Shown piece by piece: positions 45,200 through 56,568 of a stretch of DNA of 64,000 bases. A program made the position numbers and the translations under genes. Each line of letters starts with the position of its first letter. Within the stretch, counting starts at the first letter, position 1. The DNA is from Pisaster brevispinus (taxonomy: Eukaryota > Echinodermata > Asteroidea > Forcipulatida > Asteriidae): the NCBI GenBank assembly GCA_023634235.1, contig JAMKCF010000001.1, forward strand, positions 10,674,258 through 10,738,257. Direction: 5' to 3'. Below the pieces are notes generated by a model. It was not told the origin of the DNA. It was given only the letters and a program-made list of their open reading frames with translations, and did no database searches.

Positions 45200-46108
45200 T
45201 TCTAGATGTAACTATAAGTAAATCCCCTAGCGGTACCCTCCAACAGTTGCCACCCTATTCACTGTAAGAAGGCAATTGCTTACAGTCAGGCCTTGCGCAT
45301 AAGAGGTATCTGCTCCACAGATACCCTTTACAAAAGGCGCTCATCGGACATCGGAAAACACCTTGTTTCTAGAGGTCACAGCGAACGCAGGGTTCAACTT
45401 GCCATCAACAAGGCCCTCAGTATACCACGCCATACTCTTTTGGCCAACACAGGGTCCAGAAAAGTCCCGACCAATATAGTTGCCCTGGTCACCACCTACC
45501 ACCCTAAACTACCCAAACTCTCCTCAATCCTCAATGGCAGAATGAATATTCTCCATTCATCAAAGAGGTTGCGCTCAGCAATCCCTGAGAACCCCTTGGT
45601 TGCATTCCGCCGCCCTAAAAACCTGGGAGACATTCTAGTCAGGGCTAAACTCCCCCCCAGGTACAGGCTGAACACCACCACTAACAGAGATACAGGGTTG
45701 TCACAAGTGTACCCGCTCTAAATGTAGAACCTGTCTCTACATCAAACTTGCACTTAAAGTGAGGAGTCATAGCACTGGCTCTTCTAACAATATCAAGACC
45801 GACTCCCTATGTAGCACACCCAATGTGGTCTATGTTATATCTTGTAAAAGATGTGGACTACAGTATGTGGGAGAGACTAAGACCAAACTCAGTCTTCGCT
45901 TTGCGAACCATGTCTCTTCCATAAAGACCAAGAAACTGTACCCCGTCTCCATCCACTTCAACAGCCTTAATCACAGCGTCAAAGATGTTGAACTCATCGT
46001 GATTGAGGCTTGCAATGGTGACGACACACCGCAAACTCAGAAAATCACACTGGATTCACCAACTCAAGACAGTCCAACCCTTTGGACTTAACGTAAACGC
46101 CGGTGTTA
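45200..46108 (+). pseudogene. Penelope C-terminal region with GIY-YIG endonuclease
   Basis: Frame 45293-45721 encodes the linker after RT (ICSTDTLYKRRSSDIGKHLV, then PRYRLNTTTNRDTG). Frame 45759-46091 carries the endonuclease start: NVVYVISCKRCGLQYVGETK, with the Tyr and Gly of the GIY-YIG motif, then RFANHVSS. A frame change near 46030 moves the end to another frame (HWIHQL, then FGLNVNAG) with a stop near 46108. The GIY-YIG nuclease nicks target DNA during Penelope integration. Confidence 0.8.
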
Positions 46109-46719
46109 AATAAATCCCATCACCCTCCTTTCACTGTCGATTTAGTATTAATACAAATAACATGTTCTCTCCACTGGTCTATTTCTATGCTTCTTTCTCT
46201 CGCTTACTTCATTGATGTAAAACAGATACAGTTACTGTCACTTACATGTTCTCTACACTGGTCCATCTTTACACTTCTTTTTTCTCTCTCATGAAGTTTT
46301 GGAGTTAACTTGTCAATTACCTATTCCCTTTACAGAGGATTTAATAACCTGCTCACTCTGCAGGTTCCTCTTACCTAGTTTAAACTATTTTAACTGATTC
46401 TTTTTATTCTATAACTACTTTGATCTTGCCTCCTATTGTTAGTTGCATTTTCTTATGTGGCTTGTTCTCTAATCCTACCCTTTCATGCTTCCCACATTGT
46501 AATGCCTACAATGCGGTACCACCTTTATGGTCCAGTGATCCAGCCTTTCACACTGACCATCCTTTGTCCTCACTTCTTCACTCTTATTGGTTCTTAGCCA
46601 GTAAATTTACAACTCTGATTGGCTATATTTTCCCGCTTTTTTCTGGATACTCTCCCTTAATCCTTTGCTCCTCTTTTTGCTATAAATGGATATGTTTGTG
46701 TTTGTTCTTGTTTATGCCT
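46109..46719 (+). other. Penelope 3' untranslated region
   Basis: Pyrimidine-rich DNA with two copies of an ~84-bp unit (ACATGTTCTCTCCACTGGTC at about 46160 and ACATGTTCTCTACACTGGTC at about 46244). The open frame at 46420-46845 has no recognisable features. Confidence 0.6.
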
Positions 46720-46760
46720 CTGACGAAGGTCCGGATTGGATCGAAAGCCAAGGCCATCTC
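46720..46760 (+). ncRNA. Candidate hammerhead ribozyme core of the Penelope element
   Basis: CTGACGA (46720-46726) is followed by A and a 5-bp stem GGTCC/GGATC (46728-46732 with 46738-46742, one G-T wobble, loop GGATT), then GAAA (46743-46746). This is the conserved hammerhead core order. A short GCC/GGC stem III could form directly after. Penelope-like elements are known to carry minimal hammerheads in this position. Stem I pairing on the far side is weak by eye, so activity is uncertain. Confidence 0.5.
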
Positions 46761-47170
46761 CCCTACTAATTTCATTTTATATACTTTAAGTAACATACTT
46801 AAATTTGTCTTTGAAAAGGGTATCTTTTATGTTTATTTTGAATAAATCCTGCAGCCACACTCTCAGTAATGATCTGATTAGGTTTCCTTTAACCCTCCAA
46901 TTGTTAAATTTCACTTGTTTGTACACCATTTTTTGAACCTGCTTTTTGGCAAATCCATCATAACCTAATATTTGTTTACAAATTCATCATGCTAATGAAG
47001 AGTTGATGAGTTGTGAGTCAATACCATCAATTAATTCATTTTTAATTGCTCATTCAAAAACCCCTTGTATTGAAGAGGAATACAATAACTAAGCTGATAG
47101 ACGATCCAACAAAAGCCAAAAACTCTTGGTTACAGATGATTGTAAAGTAATCATAAAATCCCTATCTTAC

Positions 47171-48319
47171 CTTTGGGGCATTTTGGGTGATAGAAGCTGA
47201 GGAATTTCAACATGCATATGGTTGCTGAGAAGATACAAGTTCCTGACAGTCCCCTTAGCAGTTTTCCTTGCACTTTCATTGCAGCCATGTGATGCGTAAA
47301 TGTATTCTTCGAAGGAGAATAAAACATCCTCTGTAATGTAATCAATAAAGCTAAAAAATGTATTGCCTAAATCTCAATCGTTGAAAAACAATCTGCCGAC
47401 AAAAAACAAAGGTACTTTGAGTAGGAATACAAATAATGAACTTGCTGATAATATCGGTCACAATGTCATAACTATATTTTTCATAGCAACTAAGTAATGC
47501 AAAACAAGGAAACAATTGTTGGGAAAACAATTCAGAACAAGTTCATTTTAAAATTCTGAAAGCATTTGGACTAATTTACCCTTTGAAGGCTTTGTGTATC
47601 TGGAATTATAATCGGTAGGCTGCTTTGAAGAATTATGAGACCTTTTGAAAGGAGATCCTCTCTTGAAATTAATTTTATTCAGAAGGGATGTGTACTGAGG
47701 TCCCTTGCGCTGTAAAATGTAACAAATTTATATTTATATGAATCACATTACAAAAATCACACAAGTGGAGAGTCAAGCAAATCACCTTCACAAACTGTTT
47801 TAAAACCAGTCCATGTCCTTTTTTTGTCGGAGGGTTACGTCGTGGCATCAAGAGGCTTCCTTAATGCATATTGTTGCAGTATGGCTTAATGGAGGTAAGT
47901 CTGAGAAGACCAAGATTCCAGCCTTGGTTTTGGCCATGGGCCCAAATGGTTCACAGCCAAGGATTAGCAAATCACGGTGCAAGAATATGATAAGAGAAAC
48001 ACTAAATTCAAGTACTTCAAAGAGAACTTGGCTTTGTCAAGTCAGGTTTTTACTCGACAGCGGAACTTCAAAAAAAAAATGGTTGCGGCAATTCCAAGAA
48101 CAAAATCCCGTCAGGGGAAAAATGGAAAATCCCAAGACTAACTGGCTAACAGTATCGAGTGTCCTGGTAATGTTTTCAAAACAAAATGTTACATTTAAAC
48201 CGTGTTGCGATTGAAGATGTACATCCATTTTTTTTAAGCCTCTTGAGTGGCAACCTGGATAAGGGCATGGGTACCCCTTTTTGGTTGTTGATCTTCCTTT
48301 AGAACGGGGTATTGGATCT
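47171..48319 (-). CDS. Three phase-matched exons: finger, linker and core-binding domain
   Basis: Minus-strand exons 48319-48193, 47709-47580 and 47330-47171 have compatible phases (exon 1 to 2 phase 0, exon 2 to 3 phase 1). Exon 1 encodes a C2H2 finger, CPYPGCHSRGLKKMDVHLQ followed by SQH. Exon 2 is a Lys/Ser-rich linker. Exon 3 is helical (DVLFSFEEYIYASHGC, then ARKTAKGTVRNLYLLSNHMH), resembling the SAM-like core-binding domain of tyrosine-recombinase-type proteins. This order fits upstream of the catalytic-fold exons at 33.9-36.5 kb, also on the minus strand. If they form one gene, the Penelope element lies in the intron between them. Confidence 0.45.
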
Positions 48320-48909
48320 CTGTGTGAATAAAATAAACAGTTTAAAAACAAACTTGGAAACACGCAGCCCAGGCAGGACTTTCACATACACTAAACGTTA
48401 CATCCAAAGTTGTATCTTAATCTTACATTCCACAAACCAAACAAATTAGGTTCACCAGGGTTTGAATTTCAAAGTCAGATCTTTGCTTTATATTTTTGGT
48501 GAAATAAACCAAAGGCTCAGGCCTCATACATATTTAGATGTATGTTTTTTTTTTTACCTTATTCTGATGTGTGATAAATACTGCATAATGTTTTCCGAGT
48601 CTTGCAGAAAAAATACCCAAATCTGCTCTAGAATGTGGGAGTCCTAGGTCCAAATGCCCCCCCCCCCCAAAAAAAACCCAACTTTGAATGTAGAGTTTTT
48701 TCTGCAGCACTTGAAAAACACCAAGTGCATTGTGTATACATTGCCTAGCACTTATTGTGCAGGGTAAATCCAAAACAATATTTATATCGCCAATGCAATT
48801 ATTAAAACTGTTTTAACATTTTGTATTATTCATGTTCTCCATGATTAATAAAGAAACGGTAATTTAAAATTGTGGTGCATGTCCGACTATGAACCACATA
48901 ACATCACCC
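48320..48909. other. Non-coding
   Basis: AT-rich, with a C/A run at 48657-48676. No gene supported. Confidence 0.5.
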
Positions 48910-50945
48910 AGATAGCATATAAACGTTGAAAAAACGTAGATTTTTGGTTAGTAGGGTTGATTTACGATTATGGTTATTTTACTAACATTAATTCAACGTT
49001 TTTGTAATGTTAGTAACGTATATATTGCAACGCTTTCGTGATCGATTTGGAATCACTGGAACTGCCCTTCAGTGGTTCTCGTCCTACTTAACAGGAAAAA
49101 CACATTGGGTTCATGCTGCAGGTGCCAACTGCGATGTCCATCACCTTGAGTTTGGTGTCCCTCAGGGATCTGTTATCGGTCCACGTGCTTTCACCATGTA
49201 CGTTACTCCTATCGAGGACATCCTCCATCGGCATGGAGTAAATTACCACTTGTATGCTGATGACATTCACACCTACCTGGATTTTAATCCTACCATCCCG
49301 TGTGATGCTGAGTGCTGCTTGTTTAGGCTATCCAACTGTATTCAGGATGTCCAAACCTGGATGCTTGCAAACAAACTCATGCTGAATGAAAACAAAACAG
49401 TTTTTCATAGCATCGTCGCCCTATCACTCTAAACGTCTTCAGCTACTAACCCTCACGATGGGCTACACAACCATTAATCCTGTCTCATCTGTTCGGAACT
49501 TGGGAGTAACCTTTGACAACTCAATGTCAATGAGTCAACATGTCACTGGTCTGTGCAGGTCTGTTAACTATCACATACGCAACATCACAATGATTCGTAA
49601 GTACCTGGATTACAACACCTGTCATTCTGTTCTTCGTGCACTGGTACTCTCACGCCTTGACTACTGCAACTCTCTTCTCATCGGACTTAAGCAACACGAT
49701 CTCAACCGCCTACAAAAACTCCAAAACAAGGCTGCTCGACTGATCCATATGAAGCCGAAGTATTCCAATACTAGACCTCTGCTCATGGATCTGCATTGGC
49801 TTCCAGTCAACCAGCGGATCACTTTTAAGACGGCACTGAACATGTACAAAACTGTATCCAACACTTTCCCACCATACATTTTGGACACATTAGATTTTAG
49901 CAAACCCAAACGTGAAGGTATTCGATCACAATCCAATTTGGTGGTACCTCGATCCTTGAGGAAGTTTGGAGACCGTGCTTTTTCCATCGCTGGTCCCCGT
50001 AGCTGGAACTCACTCCCCATTACTATCCGGAACGCTTCTTCTGTAGAGCAGTTTAAGTGACTCTTAAAAACACATCTGTTCAATCGTACCCTCTAACTTG
50101 TATTTGATTTTGCTGTAATTCATATTGTTATGCTCTTTTTGGATATTATCATTTAAGTTTTTGGTTGCATTCTCCCTTAGCGCTTTGTATCCTTCGGAAA
50201 AGGCGCTTTATAAATACGATTACTATTAGTATTATTATATATTTAATATTGGTTAGCTAACAAACGTTGAAATAACGTTTTTTTTTAGGTTTTCGCGGTT
50301 GGTCCAATTTGGGTTTATAAATTAACGTTCAATCAACGTTGAGTTGAGGTGATGACGGTTGATCCGTTTTTGGTTGATTTAAAAACGTTAAATCAACGTT
50401 TGTTCGAAGTTATGACTGTTGGTAAATTTTTGTTTTTTTGGTTGATAAAATAACGTTTATTCAACGTTTGCTTTAAGTAAGCATTGTTGGTCCGTTTGTG
50501 GTTGATAAAATACTGTTAAATCTACGTTTGCTTTAGGTTAGCTTGGTTGGTTCAATTTTGGTTGTTAAATTAACGTTAAATTAACGTCTGCTGTTAGTTA
50601 GCATTGTTGGTCAGTTTTTGGTTGAAAAAATAACTCTAAATCTACATTTGCTTTAGGTAAGCACGGTTGGTCCATATTTGGTTGTTAAATTAACGTTAAA
50701 TTAACGTCTGCTTTTAGGAAGCATGGTTGGTCGATTTTAGGTTGATAAAATAACGTTAAATATACGTTTGCTTTAGGTAAACACGATTGCTCAATTTTTG
50801 GTTTTTAAATTAACGTTAAATTAACGTCTGCTTTTAGTAAGCATGGTTGGTCTGTTTTTGGTTGATTAAATAACGTTAAAATCTACGTTTGCTTTAAGGT
50901 AAGCACGGTTGGTCCATTTTTGGTCAATAAAATAACATTTAAGCA
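48910..50945 (+). repeat. ~60-bp satellite array interrupted by a LINE
   Basis: From 50260 to 50945 there are about eleven to twelve units of roughly 60 bp, each with AACGTTAAATTAACGT-like palindromic words, then TTTGCTTTAGGTAAGCA, then GGTTGGTCCATTTTTGGTTG. Related sequence (AAACGTTGAAAAAACGT, TTTTTGGTTAG) is also found at 48920-49010, left of the LINE. The array was thus present before the LINE inserted, or expanded afterwards on one side. Confidence 0.85.
49007..50238 (+). mobile_element. 5'-truncated L2/CR1-like LINE
   Basis: A reverse transcriptase is encoded in two overlapping frames (49007-49432 and 49386-50060). The first has GVPQGSVIGPRAFTMY and the catalytic YADD in HLYADDIHTY. The second has the C-terminal region typical of L2/CR1 elements: SVRNLGVTFDNSMS, LSRLDYCNSLL, LQNKAARLI, LHWLPVNQRI, and SIAGPRSWNSLP. 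A frameshift lies between them and a TGA at 50058-50060 stops the tail early. The 3' end has GCGCTTTGTATCC, AAGGCGCTTTATAAATACG and a TATTATTAT tail ending near 50238. The endonuclease domain is absent, so this is a 5'-truncated dead copy. Confidence 0.85.
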
Positions 50946-51182
50946 ATATTTAGTTAAAGCATGGAGGAAGAAATAGGAGTTCGAACGACCCACAGATCAA
51001 ACGATCAGACCCCCTCGCCGAAGTCGTAAAACAGCTGCGGGTAAACATCCACTAGCACTATCTTAATTCAATTAGCTCCACTCGAGCGAGCCCAGACACC
51101 ATCGGTCTACAAGTACCCGGATGTGATCTGCTGTTTTGCGCATGCGTACAAAGATTTTCTTTGAAGACGCGTCTTTATCAAA
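50946..51182. other. Upstream region of the PHD-type gene
   Basis: Contains GC-richer DNA from 51000 to 51180 and an in-context ATG at 51183. No clear TATA box. Confidence 0.4.
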
Positions 51183-53508
51183 ATGGTGGCCTACGGGAAA
51201 GACGACTTTGTATACGGCTCTGATCTTAGCGATTTTAGTGATGTTTCTGAGAGTGATCTTAATCTGAACGAGTTGTCAGATTGCAGCTTTGGTTCTGAAG
51301 ACGATGTCGATGATTGGCAGTACTGCATTTGTGGAAAAGCCTCCACAATGGAGATGATTGCGTGCGAAGAGGAACAATGCGAGATCATCTGGTGGCATTA
51401 TAATAGTGCTGACACTATTCCAGGCCCATTGGACTCCTGGAATTGTGATCGTTGTCGCCCAGAAACAAGCACAGGTAAGCCAGAATAGTTTTTAAGAAAA
51501 CTTTTCCACCAACTTCCATTAAAATACTTTCACTTTTTATCACTATCGTTGTGGTTATTTAATTATGTTCAAAAAAAATACTGCTACTGGGTAATTATTA
51601 TTTTTATTTTTTAATTTTTTATTTTCTTTAATGAATAATGGGTTTGGGTACTTTTTGTAGTAGGACCATACAAAACACAATGTCCACAGGTTTACATTAG
51701 ACTTGGACGGTTTGAAGATAATGTTAGAAAGCTTCCCTTTAAATTATTACTTGAATAAGGCATGGAGGAAGAATAAGGTGCTGTAGTTGTTGAAAAAATG
51801 AGTAAAAATACAATGTCACGAAAATCATTTTCGCCTCAGTGACAAAAATTACTTTAGCATGTACAACGTATTTACCAGTAAATACCAGAACTGTTAATAC
51901 CACAACTGGTAAATACGTTTTACCGTACATGCTAAAGTATTTGTCGTCTTTTGTGACATTGTTTTCTAAAAAAAACTACAGGGGTACAGCACGTCAGCAA
52001 GTAATATTTTAAGCTTTCTACCACCAATATCCTTAAACCGTGCAAGTTTATTGTAAATTTGTGGACATTGTGTTTTGTGTTGCAGAAAGTACCCAAACCC
52101 TTTGATAATTGCATCCCTTTTCTAATTCAAATAAGTTTTACTATAACTTTGTACAAATGTTGTAATGCCTCTGGCTGCAAAAACATTTGTTATTGTGAAT
52201 AAACCATTTCAAATCAAAGCAAGTGACAAAAGATCAGTAGAAATGAGTCAAACATGATTCAATAAATAATTTGTTTTTGTTTTTATTTTCAACAAAAATC
52301 AGGAAGCGTCAATAACGAACCTGCTACTACCTTACTCACTGCTGCTACTACTACTACTACTACCACCACTACCACTACTACCACTACCACCACCACCACC
52401 ACCACCACCACCACCACCATGGAGGAAAATACAACCCCGGAGGAAGCTGACCATGCTGATATTAGTACACCATCTACAACCCCTACAGAGGAACCTGCTG
52501 CTAGCAATGCATCTACAGAGGAACCTTCTGCTGCAGCCCCAACTGCAAAGAAAACACAGAAAGCCGGCCCTAAGAAAGCCGAAAACAAGGTAAGTTACAC
52601 GATATTATAAAGTTACACAACTTTTTTCCATTATGTTGTATCATATTTATATTTATATTTGTTATTGTAGTCTATAAATGACAAAATATTTTACAAACAA
52701 GCTCCAATAACAAAACATACTTCTCTGTTAATTTTTGAACAGTCGCAAAACGACCTGAGGCCATTTTTGATGGTGAAGATGCAAAGCAGTGAGCTTCATC
52801 ATATTTCAAGACTGGTCTTGAACAGATGCAGAGCCACCCTGTTTTCATGGCAAGATATCCTGCTGCTCTTTGTGTGATGGCATTGGTAATGCAGCTAATG
52901 AAGCTTCTGGATAGCGAGGAGTTTGATGACTTTTGCAAAAAAAGTTTGTGCTCTGGCTTGTAATACTGCTGGCGATGCTAAAAAACTCAAGCCAGAGGGT
53001 TACGAATTGATGTGGCGATCATTTCACAGTTATAGATTAAGTAGTATTGCTAAATGGAAGAGATTTTCTGCTTTCAGTAAATTTAGATGACAATGGTCAA
53101 CATGTTTGTCTTCTATACCAGTTTTTATTGCAAGCAGTGTTAGATTTATTAATGAAAGATTGTAATAATACTGATAAACCTAAGCAGACAGTAAACCAAC
53201 AACCCAAGCCCTTAACACTAGAAGAACAAGTTCTTAGATATGCAGCAGGCTATGTCTCCTTCTCATTAAATAAGAAGTTTTCCAAACAAGCTAATGAAGT
53301 AGCCCAAATTTATTGTAAATTTGTAAAAACATGGAAAATTTGTAAATCCGACACTGCAAAAACATTTTTAGAATATACTAATGAGTGGATTGTGGCCCAA
53401 AACCGAGGTGGCTTCATTCATGTTTCCGATGCAGACATGCCAACCTCTAGGACCACAAAACTGTATTCTGAAACCCCAAAACCTGTATTTTTGATAAAAC
53501 ATGCATAA
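51183..53508 (+). pseudogene. PHD-finger gene with poly-Thr segment, transposon-like
   Basis: Exon 1 (51183-51474) encodes an acidic head and a PHD-like finger: YCICGKAS, IACEEEQC, WWHYNS, WNCDRCRP. The Cys that normally follows His (H-x-x-C) is Ser. Donor ACAG|GTAAGC joins in phase to exon 2 (52303-52589), which encodes about 20 Thr from an ACY repeat and a Glu/Pro/Ala-rich stretch, then donor AAG|GTAAGT. From 52743 the coding sense is split across frames: AIFDGEDAKQ, SHPVFMARYPAALC, LLDSEEFDDFC. Frame 53047-53508 has LRYAAGYVSFSLNKKF and NRGGFIHVSDAD, blocks I associate with an invertebrate transposon protein family. Overall a broken multi-exon gene. Confidence 0.5.
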
Positions 53509-55065
53509 ACGAGTTTACTTCAGTAATGTTAAGCCCCGAGTATTTGAAACAGGCATTGTAAATAAATAAACTGTGGTGTATATGCTTACATTGATAACCT
53601 AATTTTTTTTTCTCTTATTGTACTTCACAGTGGCCTTCTTGCACTTTTCGAGCAGTTCATTCCTTAGTTCACGCTTATGACGGAATATCCGCCGCTTGCC
53701 AGTATATTTTGGTGGTCAAGGAATCGGAGAGAACTGGGGTGCTTAAATTTGCTCTAAATTCAGTGGCATTTTCCCTTACAACACTGAATTGCGCTCGTCC
53801 TCAGCATTATGCGATATATCATGAGCATACACTTCGAAAGATTTGTATACCTCAGCTGACTGTTAGCTTTTTCTTTAATTTGGCCAATTTCCATCCACTT
53901 TCATCAGCCCTCTTGTCTGACAGTGAATCTAGATTGTCAACGGTGGATACCTGGTAAGCTGCAAATTCCAATTCCAACTCATCCAATTTGTCCTCCGGGT
54001 CATTCCATGCCAACTCACCTAGGGGTTGACCGTGACCGACTCAGATTTTGTTCTTATTTTTTTTTAAGAACCCTCTATAGGTGTTATGAACACACACATT
54101 TTTTTCTGCCAAATCTTTTTCGTTTTTGAGATACCACCCCTTGAACAATGTAGCCCCGCCCCTTTTTTACCCCATATGTTGCATCGGTGAGTTTTTGGCA
54201 ATTTCAGAGGCCCACATCTCAAAATCAAGATAAGATATACCCCTGATAATTCATATTTATGATGACTGGTACTCAAATTATCAAAATCTACTGTTACAAT
54301 TGGTATTCAAAATTTATTTTTTGTGTAATGGGTCCTCAAAAAGCCCAAATTCTACTGATGTGAGGGACTTTTTGTAATTTTGAACCTCCCTTGTGCCAAC
54401 ATGAAATCTCAGTTTGCTTTTATATGACACATGGGTAATGTCTAGGTACATATGAGTGCCCCCAAGCAAGGAAAGACCAATCACAGATTCACTGGGTGTT
54501 TGGCAGGGGTGGAAATATGGGTCGAGAGTTGAAAACGCCCAAAATACCCCTTCATTCTATTGGATTTTTGGAGATGTGGCACATTACTCAAGGACTTGAC
54601 AATTTTTTATCTGAAAACAGTGTATATGGGCTAGGTCTGTAAGAAAATTCAGATTGGTGTTTTAACTTCTTCATGGTAAAATAAATGTTTGTGTGAAACA
54701 AGTATTTTCCCTTTATTGTAGTACACGTAAATACTAAATACACACATGTAGTCTGTTTGGGGAAGTCATAAACTTAATTCACCTTCCAAATCACATACCC
54801 CTGAGTGTCTCAAGGCTACTCAAGACTTCTTACAATAGTGTTTAAGCCACCAGTGCCTTTTTATTGCCCTTAATCTAAGTTGATTGGGCTGTTAATGGGC
54901 CTACATGTACTTGCATAATAAGTGTACTTGTTTACATTGTATTCAATGAGGTAGATGATGTAAACCCCTGGCACCAAGTACTTGCACAATGCAAAATACA
55001 TTTTAACATCTTGACCACCAGCAAGGAGATTTCTTAGATTTCTTAATACTGTCTGATGTCCACCA
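53509..55065. other. Mostly non-coding
   Basis: An exon-like plus-strand frame follows an acceptor (TACTTCACAG) at 53630 and runs to about 53957; its product is unknown. The rest (54.0-55.06 kb) is AT-rich without a supported gene. Confidence 0.4.
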
Positions 55066-56556
55066 TCAATTATTTGGACTGGCTTGGGTTATTATTACTA
55101 CATTAGTACATATGTAGGTATTTTGCCTAATAATAATATGCAGGCTAAATGTAGGCTGCTGGTAGTTTTGATAATTTTCTGAACTAAAATGTGGAATAAA
55201 CAAATCATCCGCCTTCAAGTAATAAAGTCTCTGACTTCTTGCCCTACAATTAAGTCCGCATCGGGTCTTTGGCTGTCTGGGTCCTTGTAGTTGCACTTTT
55301 TCAGGTCTGGTGAAGTTAGTAGAGTCATTGGCTTTACAAATCTAAACAAAATGGCTTTGAGAAAACCATTCAATTTCTCATCTAAGAGCTGAACCATCGG
55401 TTCATCTTTTTGAAATTCCAAGTTGACACTAGTGAAAATTGGTATGGTCCTTTTCAGAAATAAGCAATACAGTTTATTAGGTCATCTGATAGTGTTGCAT
55501 GGATATTTTTAGCCTTTGTGGCTGCTTTAGTGGCTTACTTTGGTTTTGGAGCTGCTTTGGTACTAGTGGTACATGTAGTTGTCTTTGGTTTGAGGTCACT
55601 TTAGTGGTCGGCTTTGATTTTGAGGATGTAGTGCTTGGCTTAAGTGTCTTCTTGCTACAGTTTTCTTCATGGGGATTTTGTATGCTCCTATTGCCCTAGC
55701 AAATCCATTGCTGCTCTTTGAACTTTGAACTTCGGTAGTTTTTTTAGGCAAAGAATCTGATGCACTTTCCTTTGCAGAGTCTACAACACTGCCCTTTGAG
55801 ACTTGATTTAGTTCAGTTTTCTTACTGGAGACACTGCTGCTCTTTGAACTAGGATCTCCTACAGTCTTTTTACCAGATGCTCCTGCTGTACTGCTTTTCT
55901 GTTTCTTTGATTGACTTGAAACCTCTTCATTCTGTCTTTTCTCTGACCCATGACCGGCTTCCCCTTTGAAATATTCTAGCAATGCTGGCCACTGCTCCAA
56001 CAATCGGTTCAGGGCTTTTTCAAGAGATAGCCATCTTGTGCACACATGCTTTAAGATTTTGTGGTTTGCTGTGCCACACAAGGTCTGCACTCCTTTCAAT
56101 TCTTTGTGGCGCTTGGAAGACTTCTCTAAATAGTAGTAAATCTTGATCAATAAATCAACAGGAGTGAAAGGCAATGTGCAAGCTCCCTTTTCTGCTGCTA
56201 GATGAAGACGGTGACAGGGACACCCTAGGACAAAAACATCAGGATTCTCCTTCTTGACATACGCCGCTACGCCTGTATGAATTCCCATCATGACAGATGC
56301 GTTGTCAGCAGAGAAGCAGATGCAATTCTTCAACGGTATTTTCTGCTCCTTCAAGTGTCAAGAAGTTTTAAGATATCGATACCCGTTGACCTTTCTTCCG
56401 TTGTAGCTATTTCAAGTAAGACACCCACAACTTTTTTCACGTTTTCATCAAAGTACCGAACAATTGGATACAGCTGTTCTTCAGCACCCCTATCAGAGCT
56501 TCCATCAGTTGACAAGGAAAAGGGTGTTTCAGTCTCCGTGTGATATCAACTGAAAA
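55066..56556 (-). pseudogene. hAT-type transposase relic
   Basis: After an acceptor-like TTTTCAG (about 56557), the frame shows FSLSTDGSSD with the first catalytic Asp. A frame change near 56354 leads to a 252-residue frame with CFSADNASVMMG (second Asp region), LGCPCHRLHLAA, and HVCTRWLSLEKALNRLLEQW, all hAT landmarks. Residues about 135-215 are a Ser/Lys-rich low-complexity insertion. After a stop at 55596, the C-terminal region resumes in other frames: FTSVNLEFQKDEPMVQLLDE and DLIVGQEVRDFITL. No BED finger was found. This is a dead copy. Confidence 0.65.
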
Positions 56557-56568
56557 TTAATTTAATAA

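Larger units (their letters stand above)
39736..46850 (+). mobile_element. Penelope-like retroelement, split and decayed
   Basis: Order: tandem-repeat leader, N-terminal domain (40143-41099), reverse transcriptase (44480-45187), C-terminal region and GIY-YIG endonuclease (to about 46108), 3' region with a hammerhead-like motif (46720-46760) and AATAAA near 46843. RT plus GIY-YIG endonuclease defines Penelope-like elements. A 3.38 kb DNA transposon interrupts the ORF at 41100-44476. Independent stops, deletions and frameshifts show that the element was already decaying or continued to decay. Confidence 0.85.

Noticed and set aside
46420..46845. 141-codon frame after the Penelope endonuclease
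   Set aside because: It lies in the element's 3' untranslated region over the hammerhead-like motif and shows no protein features.
52289..52588. Minus-strand frame with a long Val run
   Set aside because: It is the shadow of the in-frame ACY repeat that encodes Thr on the plus strand.
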